From Dolomedes plantarius (Eukaryota; Arthropoda; Arachnida; Araneae; Dolomedidae): 64,000 nucleotides of DNA. A model generated the notes under the pieces. That model was not told the origin of the DNA. It did not search any database and saw only the letters and a list, made by a program, of their open reading frames with translations. Below are positions 11,765-22,430 of the stretch, one piece after another (positions within the stretch are counted from its first letter, which is position 1; each line of letters starts with the position of its first letter). The stretch covers positions 107,305,822 to 107,369,821 of the forward strand of contig OU015496.1 in NCBI GenBank assembly GCA_907164885.2, in the 5' to 3' direction. The position numbers were made by a program, and so were the translations under genes.

Positions 11765-13147
11765 CGTATCAGGTGAGAGCTCTCATATTTTGTGTAAATT
11801 CATGCTCCCACATTTTAATATTTTGATTGTCTGGGCGAAATTATCTAGGAATATAGTGTTTAAAGTCATTCCATCCCGGGACATATAGTTTCTGTTTCTC
11901 GTCAGAGAAGAAAAAACTAATTCTCACCAGAGAAAATCAAAAAGAATACGTCAGTATTCCGAGTTTTATTTGTTTGTATATTTTATTTTAATTTTTAGTG
12001 TTGTTATTTCAAGGGGAAAATATTTTTTTTTTCCTTTCGATTTGGAATTTTCGTTCCAGATAATTAAGAATAGTTTTGTTAAACGCATGTTTAATCAGTT
12101 TTTGCAAACGACAACTCATCTAATTCACTGCATTTAAATTTGAAGATATTACATATCAAATAAGTTAGATATGTTGTCTGAATTTATTTTGTTTAGCAAT
12201 TGCATTTAGTAATTCGAAAGTCAACCTGCATATGAACTTCTGGTTCTGTTTTGTACATCAGTGTATTCTTATGAACTTCTGGTTCTGTTTTGGCCCCATG
12301 CAACGTTATTTTAAACGGTTTTCATGAAACAGCATAAATAAGAACGATTTTATGTTATTTTTTTGTATGTAACATATCGTTGTTTATGCGTATTATAAAT
12401 GGAATAATTTCGATAGAATTGTGGATTTCGTTTTGGTTTTATTTTACTGTATGATATACGTACTTGGGTTTTATTCTTGATGGATATTCTGAGCATAAGG
12501 ATTGTATAATTACATTTTAGGTGGCATATTTAATGTTTAATGTTGACGAATAGCGTGGAATAAAATAAATACACTTGATTATTTTATATAGTGTTCTGTT
12601 AAAATATTATCGGTTCTGTTGGTGACATTTAACATTCATTATTGGAAATTTACAAAATTGAGTTGTGCATACAATATTTTTATCGAAAGTTTTGATATTC
12701 AAAGATTTATTTTCACAGTTTGTGAAAACGAAACTACTTTAATGTTTGTTCTTGGATTTGTTAATATTTTTTCAATGTGCATGATATTTTGTTTCTGTGG
12801 TTACAATATTATAGCACGTTAGTTCGAACAGTTTGTTTACGTGTAGTACTTACTGATTACACATAAATTGTTATTCGGGTGTTATTAGGTATTTATTCGA
12901 AATTTTATTTATACTGTTTTCAAGGGTTAACAGAGTTAGTGTTAAGAATAAAACTCTGGTTATTGGTGTTTATTAGTGTAGTATATGTTTAGAAGTGTAT
13001 TATTAGATTTAACCCCATGAATCATTTATCGTCAGATACATATATTATTTTTCGGAGCTTCTAAAAAAAATACCCTTTTCTTCTAAGAGTTATATTTTTT
13101 CGTCTATATATGTTTATAAAGTACGTTGTTACTAAACACTAAGCACC
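11765..13147 (+). other. Long untranslated leader of the retrotransposon
   Basis: About 1.4 kb lies between the primer-binding site and the start of gag with no recognisable coding similarity. It contains a direct repeat of GAACTTCTGGTTCTGTTTTG at about 12234 and 12271. One short ORF (12619-12822) is hydrophobic and without family resemblance; it is probably chance. Confidence 0.6.
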
Positions 13148-14262
13148 ACGGCATTTTTAACTAAGAGTAAAAAAGAAGATTTACGCAATTTGGCTGAAGA
13201 GATGGGGGAAAAACATCTCCCGAAATGAGAATAGTAGACCTCAGGAAAATTATTATAGAAAGTAAATCTTATGATGAAGAATTTGTAAAGGGAACATTAG
13301 AGATGATCATTAATACCAGAATGGACTAAGAAGTGTCCAAGAAAAATCAAATGGAGTTGGAAGTTCAGCAGAAACAAAGAGAGTTGGAAATGGAAATTCA
13401 GCAGAAGCAAAGAGAGTTGGAAGCTCAGCAGAAAAGATAACAAATGGAGTTTGAATTGAGAAAGCTCGAAATCGAATCTAAAAGTCGGTCAAGCTGTTCT
13501 ACGGTTTCCAATAACAGTGGGCAACATTGCTCAGAATTAATTAAGCTTATGCCTAGATTTAATTTGCGCGAGGATGACATCACGATTTATTTATCTCTGT
13601 TCGAAAGACAGGCCAAAAGAGTCAACATAGATGCTAAAGACTGGGTATCGTGTCTTTTAATGTTATTACCATCCGAAATCGTTCAATTAATTAGTAGATA
13701 ATCGGAAGAGAAATTTGAGTATTACGAGTATATTAAAACAATTTTGCTAAAAAGATTTAAATTGAATCCTGAAAGTTTTAGGAAAAAGTTCGTGATGCAT
13801 CAGAAGATGGCTGAGAAATCTTGGAGGGATTTTTGTTATGAAATAACAAATTATTTCGAAGAATGGATTGGAGGTCTAGATATTAAAGATTTTGAAGGAT
13901 TGAAGAATCTAATCATTACAGATCAGCTCAAGAAAAAGGTACCGCCTGAAGTGCGAGAACATCTCTTAGATGAATGGACAAAATGTACTTCCCCGTCCAA
14001 GTTGGCGGACAGATTAGATGAATATGACAGTATACGCAGTACAGCAAAGAAATCCTTGGGAGTGGTTTATAAGGACATGGTAAATAAAAAATTTCGTCCT
14101 CATACTCCACCTCCAGAACGGACATTTAAGAGTAAACCATTTTCTTCACCTCAAAACGCAACCAAATGGACACCACAACGCCGAAATGGGGATTTATATA
14201 GATCCAAATACAAACCAACTTGTTTTACTTGTGGAAAATAAGGTCACACCTCAAAGTTTGTA
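13148..14262 (+). pseudogene. gag: gag: SAP-like N-terminus, coiled coil, SCAN-like capsid, CCHC knuckle
   Basis: Gag forms the particle that packages element RNA. The coding similarity starts at an ACG (13148) where a start ATG is expected. A stretch with KKEDLRNLAEEMGE and then VDLRKIIIESK (13160-13265, with a frameshift between) looks like a SAP-type helix pair. Two QKQRELE repeats (13371-13430) predict a coiled coil. A capsid-like region follows (13540-13760). Then comes 13762-14035, where ESFRKKF, FEEWI, LIITDQL and VPPEVREHLL follow the order and spacing of a SCAN domain. A zinc knuckle begins CFTCGK at 14221. TAA codons interrupt at 13327, 13438, 13699 and 14239, and the frame shifts again inside the knuckle. 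Confidence 0.75.
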
Positions 14263-14680
14263 CGAAAAATCATGAGTCTAAAAATATTCCTGTTACCGCA
14301 CAAAGTAACCTAGTTCAAAAGTCAACTACTATAAAAGATGATAAATCAGATGTGATGACAGCTAAAATTTCCATTCCAGTATCCAAATCAGTGGATATTT
14401 ATGATGGCTTGGATGATTTAAAAATCATCGAAATCAAATGTGGAAATGTAGTTCTGAATGGTATCGTAGACACGGGCGCACAAATATCCGTAGTGCGTGA
14501 AGATTTGGTAGCCGATATGCCTTATGAAGGAGAAGGCAAAATATAAATAAATTCAGCTTTTGGGGAAAGTGAAACAACTCCTCTCAGAATCTTTGGAATG
14601 AAAATTGATGACGATTTACATGGGGATGTTCCAGTCACTAAGCTTTTCAGCGTACACTATGCTCAAAGAAAATTTCGAAC
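14263..14680 (+). pseudogene. pro: Retropepsin-like aspartic protease, broken
   Basis: The protease would cut the Gag-Pol polyprotein. The active-site motif VDTGAQISVV is at 14466-14495 with the catalytic Asp at 14469. It is preceded by a beta-strand-like IIEIKCGNVVLNG, as in retropepsins. A TAA at 14544-14546 interrupts the same frame, and similarity continues (LRIFGMKIDDD) to about 14640, where a frameshift occurs. The position between Gag and integrase is normal for both Ty3/gypsy and Gmr1 orders. The protein is not functional in this copy. Confidence 0.75.
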
Positions 14681-14973
14681 TCCACAGAAATAGCCATTGT
14701 TCAGAGACGTCAGTATCAGAATTAAAAGAATCGAATAATGAAGCGTCGGGATATAATGATGACAAGGATATGCTTCCGAATGTAACCAGTGCAGTGTTAG
14801 CAGTGAGCGGAAAGGAGTCTCTACAAAACGCAAAAGATGATCGCACAATAGAAGAGACAAACTTAGAGTTCGTCAAACTTCAAAGAAAAATGATGAAACG
14901 CTTAAGAAATGTTTTGAATGGGCAGAAAACGAGAAAACTCTTATTTTATAGACCATGGAATTTTACAGCATAA
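14605..14973 (+). pseudogene. Protease-integrase linker segment, unassigned
   Basis: A 122-residue frame links the protease region to the integrase frame. It begins with residual protease-like sequence and then becomes polar and Asn/Asp/Lys-rich (near 14700-14900), which fits a variable linker. It passes by frameshift (about 14930) into the integrase frame. No domain is recognised. Confidence 0.45.
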
Positions 14974-16357
14974 TGAATATATCTGTGGTGAAAATATTAA
15001 GCAAGTCGTATTACCGATAGAAAAGAGGGACATAGTGCTAAAAATGGCACATGAAATCTCACTAGCTGGCCATCTTGGGAAAAAGAAAACCACTCAGCGG
15101 ATTAAATACTTATTTTACTGGCCTACAGTCAAGCAAGACGTAAAAGGATATTGTGGAAGTTGCAAAGAAAGTCAAATGAGAAAAGTGGCTACATATAAGG
15201 ATAGGATCCCTATACAACCTATTGCCAGGCCTGAAATTCCGTTTGAAGTATGGAGCGTAGATTGCATAGGACCATTAAAACCTCTATCGGAAAGAAAACA
15301 TCGTTTTGTAATATGTGCTGTCGATCTGTGCACTAGATGGGCAGAACCCATACCAGTAAGAGAAATTAGTGCCAAAACTACATGTAACGTGTTAATGAAG
15401 ATATTCACTCAGACCGGATTCCCTAAAATGATCTGTACCGATCAACGCACAAATTTTACATCCAAGCTCACTCCGGCTTTTGAAAATCTCCTAGGCGTAT
15501 CTCCACGTTTTTCCACTCCAGGACATCCTGAGAGTATGGGTTCTGTCGAATGTTGGAACCGAACTTTAAAGGAGATGATGAACAAAAGTATTCAAGAATA
15601 TAGCAGAGACTGGGACTTGCATCTTCCTTATCTTTTATTCGCGTATAGAGAAGTACCACGTAGAACTGGGTTGTCACCATTCCATTTGGTTTACGGGAGA
15701 TTACCTCCGGGTCCTTTATCTTTGTTAAAAGAAGTTTGGACTGGCAAACGGAATATTCCAACCACTGCATCTCGTCCAATTGTAGATTATTTACAAACTT
15801 TAACTGAAAACCTAAGAAAAGCTCATGAAATTGCATCTGAGAATGCAGAGAAGTCTCAAGAACGATATTCTTCTAATTATAATCTGCGGTCGAAAGAAAA
15901 ATCTTTTGTTGTTGGCGAAAAGATTTTAGTATTGTTACCATCGTCCTCTCACAAACTTCTAAATACTTGGATTGGACCTGCCACAGTTATACAACTTACT
16001 AGACCACATTCTGCAAAAGTCGAAATGGAAGATGGGAGTATTAGGGAGCTCCACATAAATAAGCTCCGACCTTACATTCAAAGAATAAATCATGTTGGTA
16101 TGGTTTTAGAACTAGATGAAGATTTTGGGACAATTCACTCTGCACCTGCTGACAAGAGGAATAAAAATGTTAAAGATATCAGAAAACATCTTCATAATAT
16201 GAAAAGTACTAGTTTATCAGGGGAAAAAACCCAGGAACTTTTTGATATTCGCCGGAAATATCGAGATATATTCAGTTCCAAGCCCAGACACGCCGAGGTT
16301 GAAGGACACTCTGTCAAAGTTAGAGAACTGTTCATCAAAGAGACTCAAACCGTATAG
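14918..16357 (+). CDS. int: Integrase, uninterrupted frame, upstream of RT
   Basis: This is the longest open frame of the element (479 codons). It carries a zinc-binding module with H45, H52, C79 and C82 (AGHLGKKKT; CGSC). The catalytic core has D115 (VWSVDCIGPL), D175 (ICTDQRTNF) and E211 (GSVECWNRTLKEM), so the full D,D-35-E triad is present (35 residues between D175 and E211). A TGLSPFHLVYGR block (250-261) and a GPY/F-like C-terminal module (WIGPATVIQL, 351-360; ELHINKLRPYI, 377-387) follow. The type is that of Ty3/gypsy integrases. It lies directly after protease and before RT, which is the key anomaly. The first Met is not a true start; the domain would be released from a polyprotein. 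The frame shifts near 16330 into RT. Confidence 0.92.
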   Translation: MGRKRENSYFIDHGILQHNEYICGENIKQVVLPIEKRDIVLKMAHEISLAGHLGKKKTTQRIKYLFYWPTVKQDVKGYCGSCKESQMRKVATYKDRIPIQPIARPEIPFEVWSVDCIGPLKPLSERKHRFVICAVDLCTRWAEPIPVREISAKTTCNVLMKIFTQTGFPKMICTDQRTNFTSKLTPAFENLLGVSPRFSTPGHPESMGSVECWNRTLKEMMNKSIQEYSRDWDLHLPYLLFAYREVPRRTGLSPFHLVYGRLPPGPLSLLKEVWTGKRNIPTTASRPIVDYLQTLTENLRKAHEIASENAEKSQERYSSNYNLRSKEKSFVVGEKILVLLPSSSHKLLNTWIGPATVIQLTRPHSAKVEMEDGSIRELHINKLRPYIQRINHVGMVLELDEDFGTIHSAPADKRNKNVKDIRKHLHNMKSTSLSGEKTQELFDIRRKYRDIFSSKPRHAEVEGHSVKVRELFIKETQTV

Positions 16358-16937
16358 GGTCCCTATTAGTTTACAAAAAGTAGTAGATCGGCAGATCAAA
16401 GAGTTATTAGATATGGGCCTCCTTGAGCCAAGTGACAGTCAATGGGCTCATCCAGTAGTTTGTGTCGCTAAGAAGGATGGAAGCGTTAGGTTATGCATTG
16501 ATTTTAGATTACTGAATAGTTTTACAATCCCAGACGTTTACCACATGAAAGTAGCTAGAGATCTATTATTTGAGGTAGGACAAGCAACATTTATTACTGT
16601 AATCGACCTCAACAAGGGATATTGGCAAATCCCAATGAAGGAAGAATCCAAGCCTTATACAGCATTTGTGATACATTCTGGCCATTACCAATGGAACGTG
16701 TTACCATTTGGAATGAAAAATACTGGGAGTACGTTCCAGAAATCGATAGACAAGGCCCTAGCTTCTCATAAAGCATATTATCGCTCATATATTGATGATG
16801 TGGCCATATTTTCTAAAACGTGGGTGGAACATCTTAATCACATAAACAGCGTTTTCAAGACACTAAGGGAAGTAAGTTTAACAGTAAATTTAGAAAAGTG
16901 TGAGTTTGGTAAAACTCAAGTGAAATTCTAAGGCCAT
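16242..16937 (+). pseudogene. pol: Reverse transcriptase, downstream of integrase
   Basis: RT copies element RNA into DNA. A 229-codon frame shows the ordered motifs RPYRVP-like entry (KPYRVPISL, 36-44), DGSVRLCIDFRLLN (79-92), VIDLNKGYWQI (120-130) with catalytic D122, LPFGMKNTGSTFQ (154-166) and YIDD (183-186) with the catalytic Asp pair. All catalytic residues are kept. A TAA at 16929-16931 ends the frame just before the conserved GH(L)IG thumb motif, which continues in the same frame after it. The entry from the integrase frame is by frameshift near 16330. Confidence 0.9.
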
Positions 16938-17609
16938 TTGATTGGATCCGGTCAACATTCCCCAGATCCAGAGAAGGTTGAAATCATAAAAAGATTAGCA
17001 AAGCCCACTACGAAGAAAGAAGTAAGAAGTTTACTTGGACTTGCTAGCTACTACCGTGATTATATACCACAATTTTCACAAATTGTGTTACCTTTGACAA
17101 ATTTCACTAAGAAAAGTGTGTCAACCGTTATACCGTGGAGTACTGATGCTGACCAAGCTTTTGATAAACTCAAGGAGGAGTTGGTCAAAATGCCTTCCTT
17201 ACATACTCCTGATCGTGATAAACCCTTCCAGTTATATACAGATGCACCGGCCACAGCAATCGGTGCATGTTTAGCTCAAAAAGATGGATAAGGAAAGGAA
17301 GTACCCATTGCATTCTTTAGTAAAAAGCTAAATTCGTGTCAAATGAAGTGGTCAACCATTGAGAGAGAAGCTTTTTGTGTCCTTGAGGCATTGAAAAAGT
17401 TTGATACGTGGATATTTGGTGCTGAAATACAAATAATTTCTGATCATAACCCATTGACTTATTTAACTCAAAGTGTCCCTCATGGTGCAAAGCTTTCTCG
17501 CTGGGCATTAGCTCTACAACGTTATAATATAAGCGTCACATATAGAAAGGGTAGTCGCCATGGTAATGCTGATGCCTTATCTAGATTAAAATTTGATTCT
17601 CCTAATTAA
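16938..17609 (+). pseudogene. pol: RT thumb and RNase H, last domain of pol
   Basis: The region starts with the connection/thumb (RSLLGLASYYRDYIPQFS). The RNase H domain has LYTDAPATAIGA (first acidic residue, about 17239), STIEREAFCVLEAL (Glu, about 17362), IISDHNPLTYL (Asp, about 17442) and GNADALSRL (Asp, about 17570). One TAA at 17289 breaks the frame between the first and second catalytic residues. The reading frame ends at 17607-17609 without any integrase following, which confirms that integrase is not in the usual gypsy position. Confidence 0.88.
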
Positions 17610-17875
17610 TTTTAAGAATTTATCTTTTCATGTATATACTTGATCTTAAATGGTGTGGAAATGCAATATTGCTATTAATGTTATTTGGTTAATGTTTTAT
17701 TTGAATATATATGTATTATGTTTATAAATTTGTATGTTGTTTATATTAAGTGGGAGCTGCATAATGAAGAGATCTCACCTTAATATATTTCCTTGGGTGT
17801 GATAGAACGAATACTTGTTCAAAGTTCTATTTTCTTTAGCAACATCGACACTCATGTGACGGATGTGCTTGCCCC
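17610..17875 (+). other. 3' untranslated region of the retrotransposon
   Basis: This AT-rich non-coding stretch separates the end of RNase H from the purine tract. No env-like or accessory frame is visible. Confidence 0.7.
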
Positions 17876-17884
17876 GAGGGGAGT
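17876..17884 (+). promoter_or_regulatory. Polypurine tract
   Basis: GAGGGGAGT directly precedes the 3' LTR at 17885. A purine tract at this site primes plus-strand DNA synthesis. Confidence 0.75.
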
Positions 17885-18149
17885 TGTAAGAACTGTGAAA
17901 AGACAACTCAACTCGACTTTAGTTTGGAGAGGAACGAGAAGGAGATGCGGCCATGCTGGCTGACGTGAGGAGCTGCATATGCTGTATTTTCGATTATTGT
18001 TTATGCTGTGTAATGTGCTGCTTTAAAAAGGAATTAAGGTTTAGCAGCTAAAAAGAATACGATCTCTTTATTTGTGTGTGTGTGTGTGTGTGTGATCAAA
18101 CGTCTCTCACCGCCTTTACCCACTCATCCAACGATGGAGGGTTTCTACT
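17885..18149 (+). repeat. 3' LTR
   Basis: It is 265 bp and starts TGTAAGAACTGTG and ends GGTTTCTACT. It is followed by CATAG (18150-18154), matching the 5' flank. At all 10 substitution sites against the 5' LTR this copy has G or C. Confidence 0.9.
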
Positions 18150-18154
18150 CATAG

Positions 18155-18840
18155 ACATAAAAGAGGACAAGATAATCAAAGCTATTAAAATTCCGAAAAG
18201 TATTTCAAAGAATTTTTTCATATATTCCCACATATAGTCGTAAGAATTAGTAATGTGATTCTCTTCTAATTTGTATCAACCAAAAAATAACACTTGAAAG
18301 CATATTTATATGATTCTCGGCAGAGTCATGAATATTAGAACTTACTTAAATTATACACTTAATAATATTTAATGATTAATGGAATATATATTATTATGAA
18401 TAAATTTATTATTATAACTGCCTAATTTAATTATTAATAGAATATAGTATTAATAGAATATAGATTTAATTAATTATATTATATAGAATTTAATTAAATC
18501 TATTAATACTTAACTGCATAATTTAAGTATTAATAGATTTTATTGTGACGTCTGTTTGATCCCTTGTGATTTCACGCAACCATACTTACCACGATCGGCA
18601 GTTAACCTCTTTTCACGGATCCTAGGAATTCTGATAGTGTTTCATTTCCAAAAGCTTCGAAAATATGTTGAATTTGACGAAAAGTATCGGGAATTTCGGA
18701 TTTTTTTCCCTCATGGATCAGCAATTTTCAGGGTTTTCCGATTTTCTCTGAGCAAGGTAAGAGAAAGCACATTCACCTGAAATAAATTCTGTTTCTTCCT
18801 CTTTCAAAATTTTTTACATAAATTCCTAGTCGTCTGCGAT
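18155..18840. other. AT-rich stretch without recognised features
   Basis: No gene or terminal repeat is seen. Around 18410-18540 short ATTTAATTA/TTAATAGA-type blocks recur, a low-complexity palindromic patch. Confidence 0.5.
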
Positions 18841-18844
18841 TTAA

Positions 18845-19434
18845 CCCTTCAGAAAGCGCGTCCGCGAACAAAGTGGAACATTTTCATAATTTTGAAGGGT
18901 TTTTTTTTACATGTAAGCTTTGAATGTTCTAAGAAGTTTATATTTATATCTATACCCTTTCTAACGCAGTTCTGATATTCTGACCCTTGTAATCCTTTCC
19001 ATTCATTGTTAGTCGTGATTTAACCGTGGTAAACCAGCGATTATCCTGGATTACAATACGAAAAAAGCAGGGGTTGATATAGTCGATCCAATATGCAGCT
19101 ATTACACGCTATCCCACATAACCCGAAGATGGACAATCTCATTGTTTTTTAGGATTTTGGGCAAAATAGGAATCCATTCGAAAGTTGTCCTTAGATCCAA
19201 TAAACTGGATAGTTTTGAAATAAGGCGATTGTTTGGCATTATTTGGCCTTTAATTGTAAATATATCTCAGTATTATCAACATTTTATATCTTGTCATAAA
19301 ACGCAGAATTATTCTTTTCAATTTGAAAAGAAAAAGTTTATTACAAAAGGAATAATCAAGGTTAAAAGAGACGTTGCACCTTTGTGCCCCGCGCGCCCGC
19401 TGGTGTTCCAAAAATTGGCTCACCCACTGAAGGG
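18845..19434. mobile_element. piggyBac-type MITE, 590 bp
   Basis: TTAA lies on both sides (18841-18844, 19435-19438). The termini are CCCTTCAG and its inverse CTGAAGGG. The subterminal regions are GC-rich (AAAGCGCG near the left end; GCGCGCCCGC near the right). No transposase is present. Confidence 0.75.
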
Positions 19435-19747
19435 TTAAAGAAGATAAAAGATTTAAAAGATTCACTGAAAATTAGCAATTATAAACTATTCGCAAATTTC
19501 AAAGGTCTATTCACAAAAAAAGCAGAAACGCACCCACTGCAGCACTGCAAGTAACATGGCGGCAATAAGGCATTTTTATCGCCATTTGTGTAGTGTTTGC
19601 GTTCGCGTTGTCAGTTTTTCATTAAAAGGGCCATTCTGACCTTAAAATCGTGGAAAGTTTGTATTTCCTGATATCTGAAAGAGAACAGAGTGATTCTGAA
19701 AAAAAAAAAAATGCAATCGGGTCTGAAAGAAAAAGAACTAATTTTTA

Positions 19748-19948
19748 GGCCATCTGCACACGGAGCAACTCAAAAGAAACTGATAACCGACTCCAGTCAC
19801 AAACCAGTCCGTGATGAGTCGTAACCTATGTAATTGAATGGAGCTACGCACACGACGCAACTGGTTACAAACCCGTCAACGCGTCGTTGACGGGTTTGTA
19901 ACCAGTCGGTTATCAGTTTCTTTTGAGTTGCTCCGTGTGCAGACGGCC
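19748..19948. mobile_element. PIF/Harbinger-type MITE, 201 bp
   Basis: It has near-perfect inverted ends of about 45 bp (GGCCATCTGCACACGGAGC and its inverse), flanked by TTA on both sides (19745-19747, 19949-19951). A second inner palindrome (GACGGGTTTGTAACC-type, 19860-19905) makes most of the element self-complementary. TTA/TAA duplications are typical of PIF/Harbinger. Confidence 0.8.
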
Positions 19949-19951
19949 TTA

Positions 19952-21110
19952 GGGAGAGAAACAAACTTTTAATGATTTCTTATTGGATTCTCGTAGCTTC
20001 CTAACGAAAGTTTTACACATTTAGAATTTTAATTTTGATATAATTATTCGCCAATCACTGACTGTGGAATATATAGGCTGAATAAAAACCTTAAAAAAAT
20101 TGGTGCGTGCATGTGTTTAGGCAAGCAAAGTAACACAGAGAATCGGCCTTTATCATATATTTATTTGACAATACTAAACATTTTTTAAAGTGAAATTCAT
20201 AATAGAATAAGGTTTCCCTTCATATTATCATTTAATACCTGAAGAATCAGAAGCAGAGACAAAATATTCTGTCAAAGAAATTATTTCTAGGATCTTTCGG
20301 AAGGCATCTACTACTGTTGAAGAATACAGCGATGAATGATTTCGTTGACAGGAGCCCACATCATGTCATTCAGCATCATCATGTCGGATTTCAGGAACTT
20401 CCGCTAAACTCCGAGACAGCTCAATCGGCACTCTATATCGTCAGAGCTCCAAGGAACAACCAGCCTAATCCGTAGACATTCCTCGTTTTTTTTTTCTTGG
20501 AGGGGCTGTTGTCTGTTTACCGGGGCCATTTTGACCCGCCCCTATTTCTCTCATTGGACAGTAGGCTGCCTTTCTCCTAGCAGTTCCTGCCCCAGTTGGT
20601 CCCTTATTTCACTTCTCATGTTCACAGTCTACCAAGTACCTCGCCACCATAATTTTCGTTTGAGATATCACTTTGACCATTATCTGAAAGTTTTATTGTG
20701 GGCCATAAAATAACGTCACCATCTGTCTTTCAATATTTATAGTCTTTTGATCGCTATCAATGGCCACACAGACAACTTTTCTTTTACACCACCTTAAGTG
20801 TTCCTCAAGTTTTTATTTTTGGCCACTGGAGATGTTATAAGAGCTTTATTATTGACCGTCTTTCGACCACACAACGTGGTGAATTATAACATTCAGCGCT
20901 TCTACAGAATAAAAATACGTCTCTTTTTTATCTATCAGTGTGACTGTATTAAAAATTTTAAAAATATTCCTTTCCTATTTTTTACAAATTAAATTCTGTG
21001 AAATCCGAGCTATGAAAGGCCGAAAACTGCCTTGAAAATGTACTCTAACATTTGTAAACTTAAAGTAATCTGTATTCGTATTTTTAAAGTCTAATACATG
21101 CGCTCTTACG
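19952..21110. other. No assigned feature
   Basis: The stretch near 20300-20620 is more GC-rich than its surroundings. It includes GGGGCCATTTTGACCCGCCCC near 20523, a palindrome-like block similar in style to the piggyBac subterminal block at 870-905. No coding similarity could be established. Confidence 0.35.
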
Positions 21111-21116
21111 TTTCGT

Positions 21117-21330
21117 AGTTTTTCTTTTTCCCTTTTAAAGTAAATGTAACTTTTAGTAAATGTATTACTTAGTTAAAATTTTCCGAAAATAACACGGAAC
21201 ATCATAAACATTGTAAATTTTGGCCGTTTACAATCCTATTTCATTCTTTCTGGAGATAGTAATTTTTCCATTTAAAGAATTTTAATTAAATTTTCTCTGT
21301 GCCAACAAATGAAATCACTAATTTTTTTGG
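21117..21330 (+). repeat. Dispersed repeat R2, partial copy
   Basis: It shares long near-identical blocks with 22431-22640, for example ATAACACGGAACATCATAAA and TTTGGCCGTTTACAATCC. Confidence 0.75.
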
Positions 21331-21734
21331 ATAGTAGTAGGTAGTAAGGTTCTCAATATGCGTTAGACTGAAACTTGTACTTATTGGTAATTTGTGGCGT
21401 GGCATATTGGATTGTTTTTACTAAAGAAAATATCGATAATTTTTGTAATTCAATGTGGAAAAAATTACCTGTTTAAGGCAAATAAAAAAGAATAGGTTAT
21501 ACAACTTGAACATAAAATTACAGGAAAAATAGAGAATTTTTACTTACAGAAACACTCAAAGTGTTGCGAAATTTTCGTATCTCCCTTCAGAGTTACCCGG
21601 GAACTTTTGGGAAATAATTTGTCTTTTTACTGTAAAAAGTATACCGCGATTACGTTTTCATGCGTTACATTTCAATGCATAACCGTACAATTTGCAGTGT
21701 TCTTTGCATTGCGTTTAATTCCTTATTCGATGGC

Positions 21735-22025
21735 ACAACTCTAGTGTTCTTTGACAATTTATGTTTAGCTCATCAAGATTCGGCCCTGAGGGTTCTTGGA
21801 TCGAATCCCGACAAGGGCCACTGAATGCCCTTGTGAATACGCCGGTTATGGCCATGTTGCTAAATCTGTACCACGGATAGTCTTCCTGTGTGATTTGCTG
21901 GGGTGAAACGAGGGTACCATACTTCCAGATGGCACCCATGGGAGTGCCAAGTACTAAATTAGGATTGCACTAAAGCGCGATTTTGGTTCGCGTTTACGGT
22001 GCTATCATAAGAAAACCAACAACAT
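21735..22025 (+). repeat. tRNA-derived SINE-like element, type 2
   Basis: It has a B-box-like GGATCGAATCC (about 21798) preceded by a diverged tRNA-like segment, a ~200 bp unrelated body, and an end GAAAACCAACAAC that resembles the end of the element at 55150-55312 (CAAACAACAAACC). This matches an RNA polymerase III retroposon. The A box is poorly kept. Confidence 0.5.
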
Positions 22026-22430
22026 TCGCGGTGCATTGGGAGTTTGTCGAAAGAGAAATTGCCTGCTGCATTGGAACTAAATTCTTTTTGAAATGAGTTA
22101 ATGAAATTTAATAAATTTTAGCTTTGTTTTCACATAGCTTTAATAGATCGTGGATTTTGTCATCTCTTATGGGAATACATTTTTTCAGTTAATATATTTT
22201 TAATTAAAATTTTCGGAAACCATTTGTGCTTGTAATTTAACTTTATTTTCTCCAATTTTGTTTATTAAAAAAGACTAATTTGGCGATTGTTGTGGATGGC
22301 TGATACGCATCGATTTTCAATCCGTCTTTATAGTTTGTATGATTAGTTTTTACTCATTTAATTTTTCTCTCAAAATTTCTACGCTGTTCCTGTCTAACTC
22401 TATAAAGAACCATATGGGACATCGACAGTT

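Larger units (their letters stand above)
11487..18149 (+). mobile_element. Complete Gmr1-like Ty3/gypsy LTR retrotransposon, decayed
   Basis: This is a 6663 bp insertion with two LTRs (261 and 265 bp), a primer-binding site, a purine tract and CATAG duplications at 11482-11486 and 18150-18154. The internal order is a leader (11765-13147), gag, protease, integrase, reverse transcriptase, RNase H. Integrase before RT is unusual for Ty3/gypsy and is the hallmark of the Gmr1 clade (established knowledge). The coding region has seven in-frame TAA codons and several frameshifts, so this copy is dead as a producer of its own proteins. The LTRs differ by about 4%, so the insertion is moderately old. 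Confidence 0.9.

Noticed and set aside
15172..15836. Minus-strand ORFs of 78 and 122 aa
   Set aside because: They are antisense shadows of the integrase frame.
13148..17609. Stop-codon recoding (TAA read as Gln) in the retrotransposon
   Set aside because: Several frameshifts and a lost start codon show ordinary decay, so recoding is not needed to explain the stops.
11487..18149. Endogenous retrovirus with an env gene
   Set aside because: RNase H is followed only by about 270 bp of non-coding DNA, the purine tract and the LTR; no env-like frame exists.
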